DNA of 64,000 nucleotides. It comes from SAR324 cluster bacterium. GTDB taxonomy: Bacteria > SAR324 > NAC60-12. Of this stretch, positions 18,103 through 26,413 are shown piece by piece; the stretch's first letter is position 1; each line of letters begins with the position of its first letter. Position numbers and translations under genes: made by a program. The notes beneath the pieces were generated by a model that did not search any database, had not been told where the DNA came from, and saw only the letters and a list, made by a program, of their open reading frames with translations. The DNA lies in contig JANQJU010000025.1 in assembly GCA_028281495.1 (NCBI GenBank), positions 25,500 to 89,499 of the forward strand. The letters are read 5' to 3'.

Positions 18103-19098
18103 ATGAAGCAAATTGTGATTGGTGTGATCGGGATCGGACGCATCGGAAAGATGCATGCTGAAAATATTTCAACTCACCTGCCGATGGTTCGTATCAAAGC
18201 GGTGGCAGATCCTCATGTCAACGAGCCGTGGGCCAAGCGGCTTTGTATTCCTGTCACGTCGGCGGACAGCAATGTGTTGTTTGAAGACCCTGAAATAGAA
18301 GCCATCGTGATTACCGCACCTTCCGCGTTTCACGTCCCATTGATTAAGGCCGCCGCTGCTCATGGCAAACACATATTTTGTGAGAAACCGATTGCCTTCG
18401 AGCCTGAAAAAATCCAAGAAGCCATTGATGCCGTAGAAGCGGCTGGGGTCCAAATGGCGGTTGGGTTCAATCGTCGGTTTGACAACAACTTTATGAAGAT
18501 TCGTGAGCATGTGCAGCGGGGTGACATTGGAGAAATCCAAATTGTGAAAATCACCAATCGAGACCCCCGGCTCCCCCCCGCCCGATTCGTGAAGAACTCC
18601 GGTGGTTTGTTCATGGATTTCAGCGCGCATGATTTTGATATGGCACGTTATATCACCAGCAGTGAAGTGGCGGAGGTGTTTGCAATGGGGCATGCGTTTG
18701 ATTCAGGAATCCGGGAAGCAGGAGACTTGGACACGGCCCTCATCAACCTCCGCATGAAAAATGGAGCCTTGGTTGCTATCGACAACAGCCGAGAAGCCCG
18801 CTACGGTTACGACCAACGACTCGAAGTGTTTGGTTCCAAAGGCAGCCTGCTGGCTGACAACAAGACCCCCACCAGCGTAGTCCTCAGCACTGAAGAAGGA
18901 GTAGTCTCTGACAAACCCTTCTTTTCATTCGTAGAACGTTATAGTGAAACCTACGTCACTGAATTGAAAATGTTTATTGACTGCATCCTGCATAAAACCC
19001 CCACTCCCGTTACTGGACAAGATGCCATCAAGGCCGTGGAAATCGCTTTGGCCGCACAGCAATCATTGGAAGACCGGAAATTAGTCAAATTGAGTTGA
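18103..19098 (+). CDS. iolG: Inositol 2-dehydrogenase
   Basis: NAD-dependent oxidation of myo-inositol to 2-keto-myo-inositol, the first pathway step. It is a 331-residue Gfo/Idh/MocA enzyme with the Rossmann motif GVIGIGRIGKMHAENI, the EKP motif in HIFCEKPIAFEPE, and the catalytic DFSAHDFDMARY. It is the last gene of the operon. Its final codons and following bases are repeated downstream (19064-19216). Confidence 0.95.
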   Translation: MKQIVIGVIGIGRIGKMHAENISTHLPMVRIKAVADPHVNEPWAKRLCIPVTSADSNVLFEDPEIEAIVITAPSAFHVPLIKAAAAHGKHIFCEKPIAFEPEKIQEAIDAVEAAGVQMAVGFNRRFDNNFMKIREHVQRGDIGEIQIVKITNRDPRLPPARFVKNSGGLFMDFSAHDFDMARYITSSEVAEVFAMGHAFDSGIREAGDLDTALINLRMKNGALVAIDNSREARYGYDQRLEVFGSKGSLLADNKTPTSVVLSTEEGVVSDKPFFSFVERYSETYVTELKMFIDCILHKTPTPVTGQDAIKAVEIALAAQQSLEDRKLVKLS

Positions 19099-19216
19099 TT
19101 TCCAAATAAAGCTCATTGGAAGACCGGAAATCTAAATAAAGCTCATTAGAAAAACGGAAATCCAAATAAAGCTCATTGGAAGATCGGAAATTAGTCAAAT
19201 TGAGTTGATTTCCAAA
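19064..19216 (+). repeat. Four direct copies of the iolG 3' end
   Basis: Units beginning CATTGGAAGACCGGAAA start at 19064, 19114, 19144 and 19174. The first unit (50 bases) contains the iolG stop codon. Units two and three are 30 bases and lack the middle 20. The fourth again carries TTAGTCAAATTGAGTTGATT as in the gene itself. This is tandem duplication with internal deletion rather than a hairpin or a CRISPR array. Confidence 0.85.
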
Positions 19217-19330
19217 AGAATCTAGTCAGACATCCAATAAGAGCCGAAGGTAGAGGATTGATTCTGGGGTTGCCGAAAAGAGATATTTTTGGTTACAAGA
19301 GAGTCTCATTCAACAGAAAGGAGACCTCTT

Positions 19331-20482
19331 GTGCGTTTAACCGGAAAACAATTGCTCATCATCACCGTGTTGATATCCCTATTGCTGGCCTATGTGGTCT
19401 GGGACGAATACTACACGCCTTTGACTGGCTCCCGTCTCGAACGATATTGGGATCTGATTGAAAAACATAACTCACAAAAAAAGACAGCTCCTTCCGAAAA
19501 CAACGTCAGCCAATCGGGTCCAAACCGCGACACCACCAAGCAATCCAACGCTTCTTCCGAACCTCATAATGAGTTGAAGCGCATGTTGGAGAGGTTTGAG
19601 TTGACCGAGGAGGTGTGGGAGGCGGTGAACATGGATGACCTGGAAGAATCTAAGGAGCTGTTGGAAAAAATGAATTCAGGGGCGGCCGCATTTGCGTTGG
19701 CTCATGTCGCTGTCATCCAATCGGAATACGAAGAGAAAGAAAAATATTATCGACAAGCTGTGGAATTGGACCCAAATAATTCCGATTATTTGAGCGTGTT
19801 AGGGGTGCATCTGAGTAAAACCGGCAGACACGAAGAAGCACTGGGCTATGCTGAACGATCCCTTGCTATCGAACTAAAAACTAAGGCTCCCGATCATTCC
19901 GATGTCGCAACCCGATGGGCCAATTTGGGGGCCACCTTATATTATTTAGGAGAGCATCAGAAAGCCATTGAATATGGTGAAAAAGCCTTGGAGATCGATT
20001 TGAAAAACTTGGGTGAAGAGCACCCCAATATCGCAATTCGATGGAGCAACCTGGGATATTATTGGCGTGACCTCGGTGAATACGAAAAAGCCGTTGATTA
20101 TTTTGAAAAAGCAGCTGCCAACAATATCGATAATTTTGGTTCAGACAACTACCGTTTAGGAGATAGATGGGAAGCCTTGGGAAATGCTTGGATGGATTTG
20201 GGAAAGGATGGAAAAGCCCGCAAGTATTATGAACAGGCAGTGAGCAATGGTGAAAAAAATCTCAGTGATCGAAGTCGTGTTATGGCACGTCGTCTGTATT
20301 TGTTGGGGTTTTCATTGCATTCATTGGGGGAATACCGAGCGGCTATGCGGGCCTATACCCGGTCGAGAAGAATATATAGTGACATTTTGGGAAAAGACCA
20401 CCCCGATACCAAGCACGTCATCGAACTCTATCGTCAAGCTCAACTGGATCGAGTCCCTTGGCTCGTACCGGAGCCTAAATGA
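19331..20482 (+). CDS. Membrane-anchored TPR protein
   Basis: A 383-residue protein of unknown specific function. An N-terminal anchor (LLIITVLISLLLAYVVWD, about residues 8-25) is followed by a low-complexity linker. Tetratricopeptide repeats follow from about residue 135 to the end, such as YYRQAVELDPNNSDYLSVLG, GRHEEALGYAERSLAI, GEHQKAIEYGEKALEID and GEYEKAVDYFEKAA. The GTG at 19331 is chosen because AGGAG lies 8 bases upstream and the anchor starts right after; an earlier TTG at 19289 is in frame but has no such site. The kinesin-light-chain-like repeat style suggests protein-protein binding at the membrane face. Confidence 0.85.
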   Translation: MRLTGKQLLIITVLISLLLAYVVWDEYYTPLTGSRLERYWDLIEKHNSQKKTAPSENNVSQSGPNRDTTKQSNASSEPHNELKRMLERFELTEEVWEAVNMDDLEESKELLEKMNSGAAAFALAHVAVIQSEYEEKEKYYRQAVELDPNNSDYLSVLGVHLSKTGRHEEALGYAERSLAIELKTKAPDHSDVATRWANLGATLYYLGEHQKAIEYGEKALEIDLKNLGEEHPNIAIRWSNLGYYWRDLGEYEKAVDYFEKAAANNIDNFGSDNYRLGDRWEALGNAWMDLGKDGKARKYYEQAVSNGEKNLSDRSRVMARRLYLLGFSLHSLGEYRAAMRAYTRSRRIYSDILGKDHPDTKHVIELYRQAQLDRVPWLVPEPK

Positions 20483-20541
20483 CGCTACGGGCGGAAGTGC
20501 TTTCGTATAACACAACACCAAAGAACCATGCAGGGTGATTA

Positions 20542-21423
20542 TCAGGGAATCGGCTCCATGTGTAGGATTGAACTTACCGCGTTCAATAAGGGATCTTGAG
20601 AGCGCCCGGCCAGATACGCAAATAGCACGCGCACCGACTCTTGAGCTTCACAGACAATTTCGACTTCTCCGCAAACTTCGGCATCCTTGGCTGTTTCTGC
20701 GTGTAAAAGCCCCACACCAACCCCACCTGCAATCAATGTGCGTGTGACATTCTCATGATCAATGCTGATGATCCTCTTGGGGCGGAAACGATGCTTCTTG
20801 AACAAGTTCTCCGCTGCTTGACCGCAACAGGTGCTGGAAGTAGGACATATCCACGGCAATGCCGCAAGTGCCTCCCAGTCCAGGGGTTGTGAAGTTGCCA
20901 CAAGCCCCGGTGGAGACGCTAGGTATATATCGAAACGTGAGACTTCAATGGTGGTCAGTTCGGTATCGGGTTCACCCACCTCATTGTAGAAACCAGCATC
21001 GAGACTGCCACTGCGAATGCCATTATGTGTCTCACGAGATGTCCCATATTGGAATGCCACCTCCACTTCGGGACAACGTTTGGAAAGCACGGTAAGAAGA
21101 TGACCCAGCGCTTTTGTGCTTGAATTGCCCCCCGCTCCAAGACGGAGCTTTCCGGTCAAACTTCCCTTGATGCGAGAGGCCTCGTCGAACAACTCACGAT
21201 GGGCATCAATCGTGTGCTCTGCTTTAACAAGCAATCGTTGTCCATCGCTGGTCAAGCTCATGCCTTTAGGTGTTCGTTCGAATAATGTGAGACCCAATGT
21301 GTCTTCAATCGCTTTAATGTGAGCACTTACTGCGGGTTGGCTGAGGTAGAGTTGTTCCGAAGCACGGGTGATGCTGCCTTCGCGAGCGACCGCAATGAAA
21401 GTCTTGAGCTGATGAATCTCCAT
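20542..21423 (-). CDS. LysR-family transcriptional regulator
   Basis: A 293-residue activator or repressor. The winged helix-turn-helix at residues 1-60 reads LKTFIAVAREGSITRASEQL then YLSQPAVSAHIKAIEDTLG. Residues about 90-290 form the periplasmic-binding-like effector domain. AGGA precedes the ATG at 21423. It lies 35 bases downstream of the SLC13-type transporter on the same strand, so it is probably cotranscribed and may respond to the transported anion. No LysR T-N11-A box is assigned. Confidence 0.9.
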   Translation of the reverse strand: MEIHQLKTFIAVAREGSITRASEQLYLSQPAVSAHIKAIEDTLGLTLFERTPKGMSLTSDGQRLLVKAEHTIDAHRELFDEASRIKGSLTGKLRLGAGGNSSTKALGHLLTVLSKRCPEVEVAFQYGTSRETHNGIRSGSLDAGFYNEVGEPDTELTTIEVSRFDIYLASPPGLVATSQPLDWEALAALPWICPTSSTCCGQAAENLFKKHRFRPKRIISIDHENVTRTLIAGGVGVGLLHAETAKDAEVCGEVEIVCEAQESVRVLFAYLAGRSQDPLLNAVSSILHMEPIP

Positions 21424-21458
21424 ACTATTCCTGCAAAATCGTTAAAAGGCGTGCTCAT

Positions 21459-22901
21459 TTAAAACACACCCAAAATTTTCCACCACAGCAGATCCAATGG
21501 TGTCAATATTAGCGCACTGATGATGAACAATGCCAAGCATAGTTTTGTCATCACACCTGTTGAAAGCTGACCAAGCTGCATCGCAGTGACCAATGGAGGG
21601 GCTTGATAAGGCAAAAAGACATTTGAAAATGCTAATACTTGGGTCATCAACACCGTGGCTAGCGGCAAACCCGTGATGCTGATTAGATCTCCTGCAATGG
21701 GGGTCATGATAGCTGGCACGCCGGGTAGGCTGGTAACAATTGCGACCAGGGTCGAAATAGCTGTCAGCACAGCAAGGTTCCAAAACGGCCGGTCGACTGA
21801 AAAGTCCGCATACTCACTCAGATTTTGCACGACCACTTCACCCAATCCTGTTGTCGAGATCACCGCCCCCAGTCCCATGATGCCAGCAACAAAAAACAGT
21901 GGACCGTACTTGATATCTTCGTTGAGGCATTTTTTTGAGGTCAACTTTGAATGCGGCCATAGACAATAGATTGCCGCAGCCAACCCGATCCATCCCGGTG
22001 AAATTTGATGAATGCGATCCGTGAACCAAAGAGCAAGGCATAGCCCCAACACCATTGTTAAACGTCGTTCTTCGGCAGTCATCGGAGTAACATCATGCCG
22101 AGACCTAGTTTCGTAGGCAGGGTCATGATCGGGGAACATCCACAGGATCAGTACAATCAAAATCGCGGATTTGACGACACCGAGCACGGGAAAGTGCAGT
22201 AACAAATAGTCCCAATAAGCCAGTTGGTAATCGTATAAGTTTTCCGCCATCCCAGCCAGAATCATGTTGGGACCATTGGAAGGCAGGATAGCAAAGGCTG
22301 GCAAGCAAGTGCCGAAGGCCGCCGCCATCAGCATACCGATCCGGCCATTGGATCCGGAAGCGTATCCCATATGGTCGGCGAGGGCTATGACGATTGGAAC
22401 CAAGAGAATGATGCGCCCCATTGAAGAAGGCATCACAAAAGCAAGCGCCAAGCTAAATACAACGATTCCGAAAATGGCGCTAGAATAGCGAGTGCCGAGC
22501 ATTTGCGACAGGAGCACGGCGGCACGTTGCCCCAGTCCTGTATGGCTTATGGATGCGCCTAATACCAGCCCGCTGAATAGAAGCCAAAAGGTTGATGAAT
22601 GGAATCCGGAAAAGGCAGTTTGAGCCGGTGCAATCTCAAAAACAACTGCAATCAAGAAAAACAACAGCGCAGGCAAGTATTCGGGAACAGCAGCCGTCGC
22701 CCATAATCCGATGCAAAAGACGGTGAGTGCAGCAGTGCCAGCCATTTGAGAAGGCAGGTATGCGGTGGTTGCCAACCAAACCAAGCTGGCTGTCATAACG
22801 ATACCTGCAATTTGCCAGGTACGCTTAGAAGTCGGAACTTCCCTTCGCCCGCTGTTTGCAGGCGTATTTGATTGGGGATGGGGAATTGTTTGCTCTGTCA
22901 T
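21459..22901 (-). CDS. SLC13/DASS-family anion transporter
   Basis: A 480-residue membrane protein with about 11-13 hydrophobic segments, of the divalent-anion/sodium symporter family that moves citrate, succinate, sulfate or related anions. Conserved parts are VMPSSMGRIILLVPIVIALA in the first half, the central YGPLFFVAGIMGLGAVISTT, and TSLPGVPAIMTPIAGDLI with FLPYQAPPLVTAMQLG in the second half. The N-terminal 45 residues are polar and poorly conserved. GGAGG lies five bases before the ATG at 22901; an open frame reaches 23045 but its sequence is not family-like. Substrate cannot be told. Confidence 0.88.
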   Translation of the reverse strand: MTEQTIPHPQSNTPANSGRREVPTSKRTWQIAGIVMTASLVWLATTAYLPSQMAGTAALTVFCIGLWATAAVPEYLPALLFFLIAVVFEIAPAQTAFSGFHSSTFWLLFSGLVLGASISHTGLGQRAAVLLSQMLGTRYSSAIFGIVVFSLALAFVMPSSMGRIILLVPIVIALADHMGYASGSNGRIGMLMAAAFGTCLPAFAILPSNGPNMILAGMAENLYDYQLAYWDYLLLHFPVLGVVKSAILIVLILWMFPDHDPAYETRSRHDVTPMTAEERRLTMVLGLCLALWFTDRIHQISPGWIGLAAAIYCLWPHSKLTSKKCLNEDIKYGPLFFVAGIMGLGAVISTTGLGEVVVQNLSEYADFSVDRPFWNLAVLTAISTLVAIVTSLPGVPAIMTPIAGDLISITGLPLATVLMTQVLAFSNVFLPYQAPPLVTAMQLGQLSTGVMTKLCLALFIISALILTPLDLLWWKILGVF

Positions 22902-23012
22902 GAAATCCTCCAAGATGGGTTCTGTCACAAAAGATTGACTTCCCCGGTTCGCCAACAACCTGTTATCGATGTGTTTGATTGGAAGCGGGGAAGTGCTTGC
23001 TCTGTCATGAAA
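22867..23012. repeat. Duplicated translation-start region of the SLC13 gene
   Basis: Copies at 22867-22905 and 22974-23012 match at 33 of 39 bases with no gaps, offset 107 bases. The first includes the real start codon. The second carries the same ATGACAGAGCAA start upstream and would encode a peptide of about 27 residues, MTEQALPRFQSNTS then unrelated residues, before a stop. Confidence 0.8.
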
Positions 23013-23143
23013 CAGTTTTACCTCGCCGTATCCCGGACAATCCAATCGTTTATCCTGAAGTTACCCCTCAGCGAGGCTGAGGGAAAGGAATTTAGATTGC
23101 TTCAACAGCGAAGGTAACAAGGAGGAATTTAGGAATTGAGAGA

Positions 23144-24391
23144 CTAGGGTAACGAATCAGGCTTCATAAAAACGGAGGCAGGGAATTGAACACTTGTGCC
23201 TGGGAGTCTCACCGTGCGCTTGACAACAAAATCGAACAGCAGCGGGTTGTATTGATAGATTTCTTTTAATCTGGTTTCCTGTTGGGGAGTGATCAAACCC
23301 GCGTTAACTAGTTTTCCCAAATGAATAATGACATTGACGGCGGGAAGCGGGTAATCGCTGCCGTTGATCAATCGGGAATGCAAATCCTGCCGTTTCAACA
23401 GTTCGCTCAAGTAGGGGTCAAATCGGTTGAATTGAATGAGCACGGAGATCTCGCAAAACAATTGCTCTTCATAAGCTGACTCTTCCATTAGTCTTATCGC
23501 CAAATCAAAACTACGAACTTCCTTTTTCTGTGGATCATCTAAGTCGATATCGGTTCCTCGGCTAGCACAGTGAGCCATAATGACTTTCACACCTCGTTCC
23601 AGGGGAGTACGAAGCCTCAACGGATTTCCATAGTGTTGATGTTCTTCCGCATCCACCGCTTGTTCTTCACCCGTGTGACTCAATAAAACCATGTCGTATT
23701 TCCGCATCATGTCGTAAAACGCGTGTGTTTTTTCATGAGAAGGATCAATGCCCATTGCATTGGGGAGCCACTTGACGTATTTGGCCCCTCGTTTGGCCCA
23801 CCTTTCTAGTTCTTCTAAGGCATCAGACCGGTAAGGATGGACCGAAATAGTCGGAATGAATAGATTGGGGTAAGTTTCAGCCAATCGGAAAATGTAGTCG
23901 TTTGGAATATAAAATGTCGTTTGGGTCGGATCGGGAGTGCCGTCGAGCGTGTGGAACTGATCAAAAGCCAACAGATGGTATTTTCCATGATTCGGGATCG
24001 CACGAATCAATCGCACCAAGCGTTGCATGTACTCTTCGTCCGCATTATCAAGATTTTGAACCCCTGACGCGCTGGCGTACACCTGAAACCGAGCATAAGA
24101 TCGCAACGACCACCAGCGCCGCATCTTCGGATTCACGTAGGCCCCTGTGTTTTTTGTTCCTAACCCCAAAACATGAGTGTGGAAGTCCCGAAGGTTATCG
24201 GGATCAATTCCCACAAAAGCATCTTGGATCAATTTTTGGGCCTCAGCGCTCAATCCCTGATTTATAGTTTCGGGATCGTATTGAAACGCACCGCCCAAAC
24301 GATCAACCACGCAGGAGGCGCTCATCAACACGAGTCCCAAGAACAGCAAGGTTTGAAGAAACAAAACGGTTTGTCGGGTTTTATAAAACAT
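23144..24391 (-). CDS. Lipoprotein amidohydrolase (Amidohydro_2-like)
   Basis: A 415-residue metal-dependent hydrolase of the TIM-barrel amidohydrolase superfamily. The N-terminal hydrophobic stretch ends at MSASC (Cys27), a lipobox-like site, so it is likely anchored in the envelope. Metal-ligand motifs are DFHTHVLG (HxH), the LLSHTGEE and IMAHCASRG histidines, and the late aspartate in NGSDYPLP. The start is taken at ATG 24391 with GAGG upstream; a TTG two codons earlier is also in frame. It is divergent from the cupin gene, with an AAACGTTT site between them. Substrate unknown; lactone, decarboxylation or amide chemistry are all possible. Confidence 0.8.
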   Translation of the reverse strand: MFYKTRQTVLFLQTLLFLGLVLMSASCVVDRLGGAFQYDPETINQGLSAEAQKLIQDAFVGIDPDNLRDFHTHVLGLGTKNTGAYVNPKMRRWWSLRSYARFQVYASASGVQNLDNADEEYMQRLVRLIRAIPNHGKYHLLAFDQFHTLDGTPDPTQTTFYIPNDYIFRLAETYPNLFIPTISVHPYRSDALEELERWAKRGAKYVKWLPNAMGIDPSHEKTHAFYDMMRKYDMVLLSHTGEEQAVDAEEHQHYGNPLRLRTPLERGVKVIMAHCASRGTDIDLDDPQKKEVRSFDLAIRLMEESAYEEQLFCEISVLIQFNRFDPYLSELLKRQDLHSRLINGSDYPLPAVNVIIHLGKLVNAGLITPQQETRLKEIYQYNPLLFDFVVKRTVRLPGTSVQFPASVFMKPDSLP

Positions 24392-24488
24392 TTTCAATCC
24401 TCGGTCGTTTTAAAATGTCAATTGCCGAAAAACTTCTCGATAGTATTTACTATCCGGTGATGTGGGTATCCAACGTCAATTTATCTAA

Positions 24489-24500
24489 GAAACGTTTACA
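24489..24500. promoter_or_regulatory. Isolated LacI-family operator between amidohydrolase and cupin genes
   Basis: GAAACGTTTACA carries the same AAACGTTT core and TTTACA arm seen at the iol sites. It lies 20 bases before the cupin start, some 5 kb beyond the iolG end, suggesting the cupin gene belongs to the inositol regulon. Confidence 0.5.
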
Positions 24501-24519
24501 TGAAATCAAGGAGAAACCA

Positions 24520-25002
24520 ATGACAACAGAAACAAACTACCTCATTCGTGCTCAAGAAATCACGCAGAAGGAAAGTCACTTCTCGCATCCTTGGAATCCC
24601 AAATCGTTGGTCAATGCAACGTACTTGAGTCGTCTTGTGGGACTGAAACGATCCGGTGTGAATTTAGTCCGGATTCCCTCGGGCAAGGAGTCATTCGTTT
24701 ATCATTCCCATCAAAATGAGGAAGAATGGATCTATATTATTTCAGGAAAAGGTATCGCAGAAATCGACGGCAAAGAGCATGAGGTGGACGAAGGGGATTT
24801 CATGGGATTTCCTACGCCAGGTGTGGCCCATCATATGAAGAATCCTTTTGAGGAAGACTTGGTGTATCTAGTCGGAGGAGAGCGTGTGGATGTGGAAGTT
24901 GCGGATTTTCCACGGTTGGAAAAGAAAATGATTCGCTACCCTGATAAAATCGAAGTTTATAACTATTCGGACCGCAAAGGGATGGATCCAGCCGGTAAAT
25001 GA
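24520..25002 (+). CDS. Single-domain cupin protein
   Basis: A 160-residue Cupin_2-type protein. The metal-binding motif is HSHQNEEEWIYIISGKG near residues 66-82, with the second motif FPTPGVAHHMKNP near 105-120. The ATG at 24520 has AAGGAG before it; the longer open frame from 24415 runs over the operator and has no site. Small cupins of this type bind sugars or act as isomerases or sensors. The operator upstream points to use with inositol or a related sugar. No exact reaction can be assigned. Confidence 0.85.
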   Translation: MTTETNYLIRAQEITQKESHFSHPWNPKSLVNATYLSRLVGLKRSGVNLVRIPSGKESFVYHSHQNEEEWIYIISGKGIAEIDGKEHEVDEGDFMGFPTPGVAHHMKNPFEEDLVYLVGGERVDVEVADFPRLEKKMIRYPDKIEVYNYSDRKGMDPAGK

Positions 25003-25034
25003 GATTTATAGGAGCGGTTGGCTGATATGAATTA

Positions 25035-25088
25035 TTCTATAAAATAGAAAAAACAATTGACAGTTGCTAATTTATTCTATTTTATAGA
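25035..25088 (+). promoter_or_regulatory. padR promoter with paired palindromic operators
   Basis: TTCTATAAAATAGAA (25035-25049) and TTCTATTTTATAGA (25075-25088) are near-palindromes in opposite orientation. Between them is TTGACA (25057-25062), and the second palindrome covers the expected -10 (TTTTAT at 25080-25085, 17-base spacing). This is the layout expected for an autoregulated PadR gene. Confidence 0.6.
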
Positions 25089-25184
25089 GTAAATTTCAAT
25101 TGAATTTTGGTAGCTCACACCGAATCAATTTGAGGTTCGAATGAGTCGGAATTCACCTAAAAATCGCCGTCCCAAAATGGAGAT

Positions 25185-25340
25185 CATAGAGCACCAAAAA
25201 ATGAAGTTCACGAAGCATCAAATAATGAAGAGCATAGAGCACCAAAAATGAAGTTCACGAAGCATCAAATAATGAAGATCATAGAGCACCAAAAATGAAG
25301 TTCACGAAGCGTCAAATAATGAAGTTCATGGAGCATTAGA
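25185..25340 (+). repeat. 47-48-base tandem repeats running into the padR start
   Basis: Units starting at the sequence CATAGAGCACC lie at 25185, 25233 and 25280 with nearly identical sequence. A fourth, degenerate unit starts at 25327 (CATGGAGCATTAG), and its ATG is the padR start codon. Each upstream unit has ATGAAG in the corresponding place, so the units look like copies of a translation-start region. Confidence 0.8.
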
Positions 25341-25673
25341 ATGGCAAACAAAGAAAGCTATTTAGGAGAGTTTGAAAACATCGTGCTGCTTGCCGTATTG
25401 CGTTTGGGAAAAAATGCCTACGGAATGAAAATTCGTCAGGAAATCGAGACCCGCGTGAAGCGAAACGTTTCGATAGGGGCTTTATATGCCACCTTGGAAC
25501 GATTGGAAAAAAAAGGCTATGTGCAGTCAAAAACCGGGGAGCCGACTCCTCAACGTGGAGGTCGTGCCAAACGCTTTTTTAAGGTTTCGGCTTCTGGAAT
25601 CAATGCGTTGCAAGACACCAAAAACAATCTGGAATCGATGTGGCAAGGCATCGATCTGTCGCCCACCGATTAA
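25341..25673 (+). CDS. PadR-family transcriptional regulator
   Basis: A 110-residue winged-helix repressor of the short PadR type. It has LGEFENIVLLAVLRLGKNAY, then YGMKIRQEIE, SIGALYATLERLEKKGYV and the wing QRGGRAKRFFKVSASG. GGAG is 7 bases before the ATG. It is followed after 20 bases by the prefix-domain/MotA-like gene, forming a two-gene operon. Short PadR regulators commonly stand before membrane proteins with such prefix domains. Confidence 0.92.
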   Translation: MANKESYLGEFENIVLLAVLRLGKNAYGMKIRQEIETRVKRNVSIGALYATLERLEKKGYVQSKTGEPTPQRGGRAKRFFKVSASGINALQDTKNNLESMWQGIDLSPTD

Positions 25674-25693
25674 GAACATAAAGGAGAGAACCG

Positions 25694-26413
25694 ATGTCGT
25701 TTTCACCCGGATACGAACCAAGAAATTCAGACATGATTGCTACCGTTCCCACTTTCTTTGAAAAAGTATTGCAGATGGCATTGCCCCACCGTTTGCGGGA
25801 AGAAGCTATGGGAGATCTGGAGGAAGAATTCCATTGGCGCATTGATGAAGGCGCCAACATTTCTTCCATCCGCTGGTGGTATCGTGTCCAAGTATTAAAA
25901 ACTTTAGCTGTTTTCATGTGGCAAGAAAAAGGAGGATTTATGGCTTTTTTTTGGAGTTTGGTATTTTTTTTCTTTTTGGTGGTTTTGGCCTTTGTTGTCG
26001 ACTTTTCTGACTTAACCTTCAATTTTCCAACGTTGCTTTACGTGATCGACATTCCTTCGTTTGTGATCGTATTGCCTCCAGCCATATTTTTTGGCATCGC
26101 GACTACATCCAAAGACGCATTTCAATTGAGTTGGAAGCTGGCTTTCAGTGATCAAATGGAGGTAGAACTGGAGCGCGTGAAAGACGCATGCCGCTTCTTG
26201 CATATTACAGGGAATCTGACTCTGACCATTGGTTGGCTTGGCACTATCGTAGGGTGGATCATTTTGTTACAAAACTTGGATTGGATCAATGAACCGGAGA
26301 CGATTGGCCCTGCCAATGCCATTGCAATCATCACGCTGTTTTATGGGCTGTGCTTCAAAATGTGCCTTCATGCGGCCGAATTCAAAATCCGAGGAAAGTA
26401 TCTGGAAAATTAG
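25694..26413 (+). CDS. Permease-prefix-like segment fused to a MotA/TolQ/ExbB-like channel
   Basis: A 239-residue membrane protein. Residues about 20-75 (LPHRLREEAMGDLEEEFHWR, then RWWYRVQVLKTL) match the pattern of the permease prefix domain found with PadR regulators and MacB-like permeases. Residues about 80-239 have three or four membrane spans. YVIDIPSFVIVLPPAIFFG resembles the MotA N-terminus, and TIGWLGTIVGWIILLQNL then IGPANAIAIITLFYGL matches the MotA/ExbB proton-channel core. No MotB or ExbD partner is adjacent. AAAGGAG precedes the ATG. Function is unknown; a proton-driven or sensory envelope role is inferred. Confidence 0.75.
   Translation: MSFSPGYEPRNSDMIATVPTFFEKVLQMALPHRLREEAMGDLEEEFHWRIDEGANISSIRWWYRVQVLKTLAVFMWQEKGGFMAFFWSLVFFFFLVVLAFVVDFSDLTFNFPTLLYVIDIPSFVIVLPPAIFFGIATTSKDAFQLSWKLAFSDQMEVELERVKDACRFLHITGNLTLTIGWLGTIVGWIILLQNLDWINEPETIGPANAIAIITLFYGLCFKMCLHAAEFKIRGKYLEN

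Larger units (their letters stand above)
25003..25340. promoter_or_regulatory. Control region and repeats before padR
   Basis: No gene is seen in these 338 bases. It contains a pair of mirror-related palindromes with a promoter between (25035-25088) and 47-48-base tandem repeats (25185-25340). Confidence 0.7.

Noticed and set aside
19064..19216. Terminator or REP element after iolG
   Set aside because: Units are direct repeats, with no GC-rich inverted repeat or U-run.
25185..25340. Possible CRISPR array
   Set aside because: The units are contiguous tandem repeats without unique spacers, there are only three or four, and no cas gene is near.
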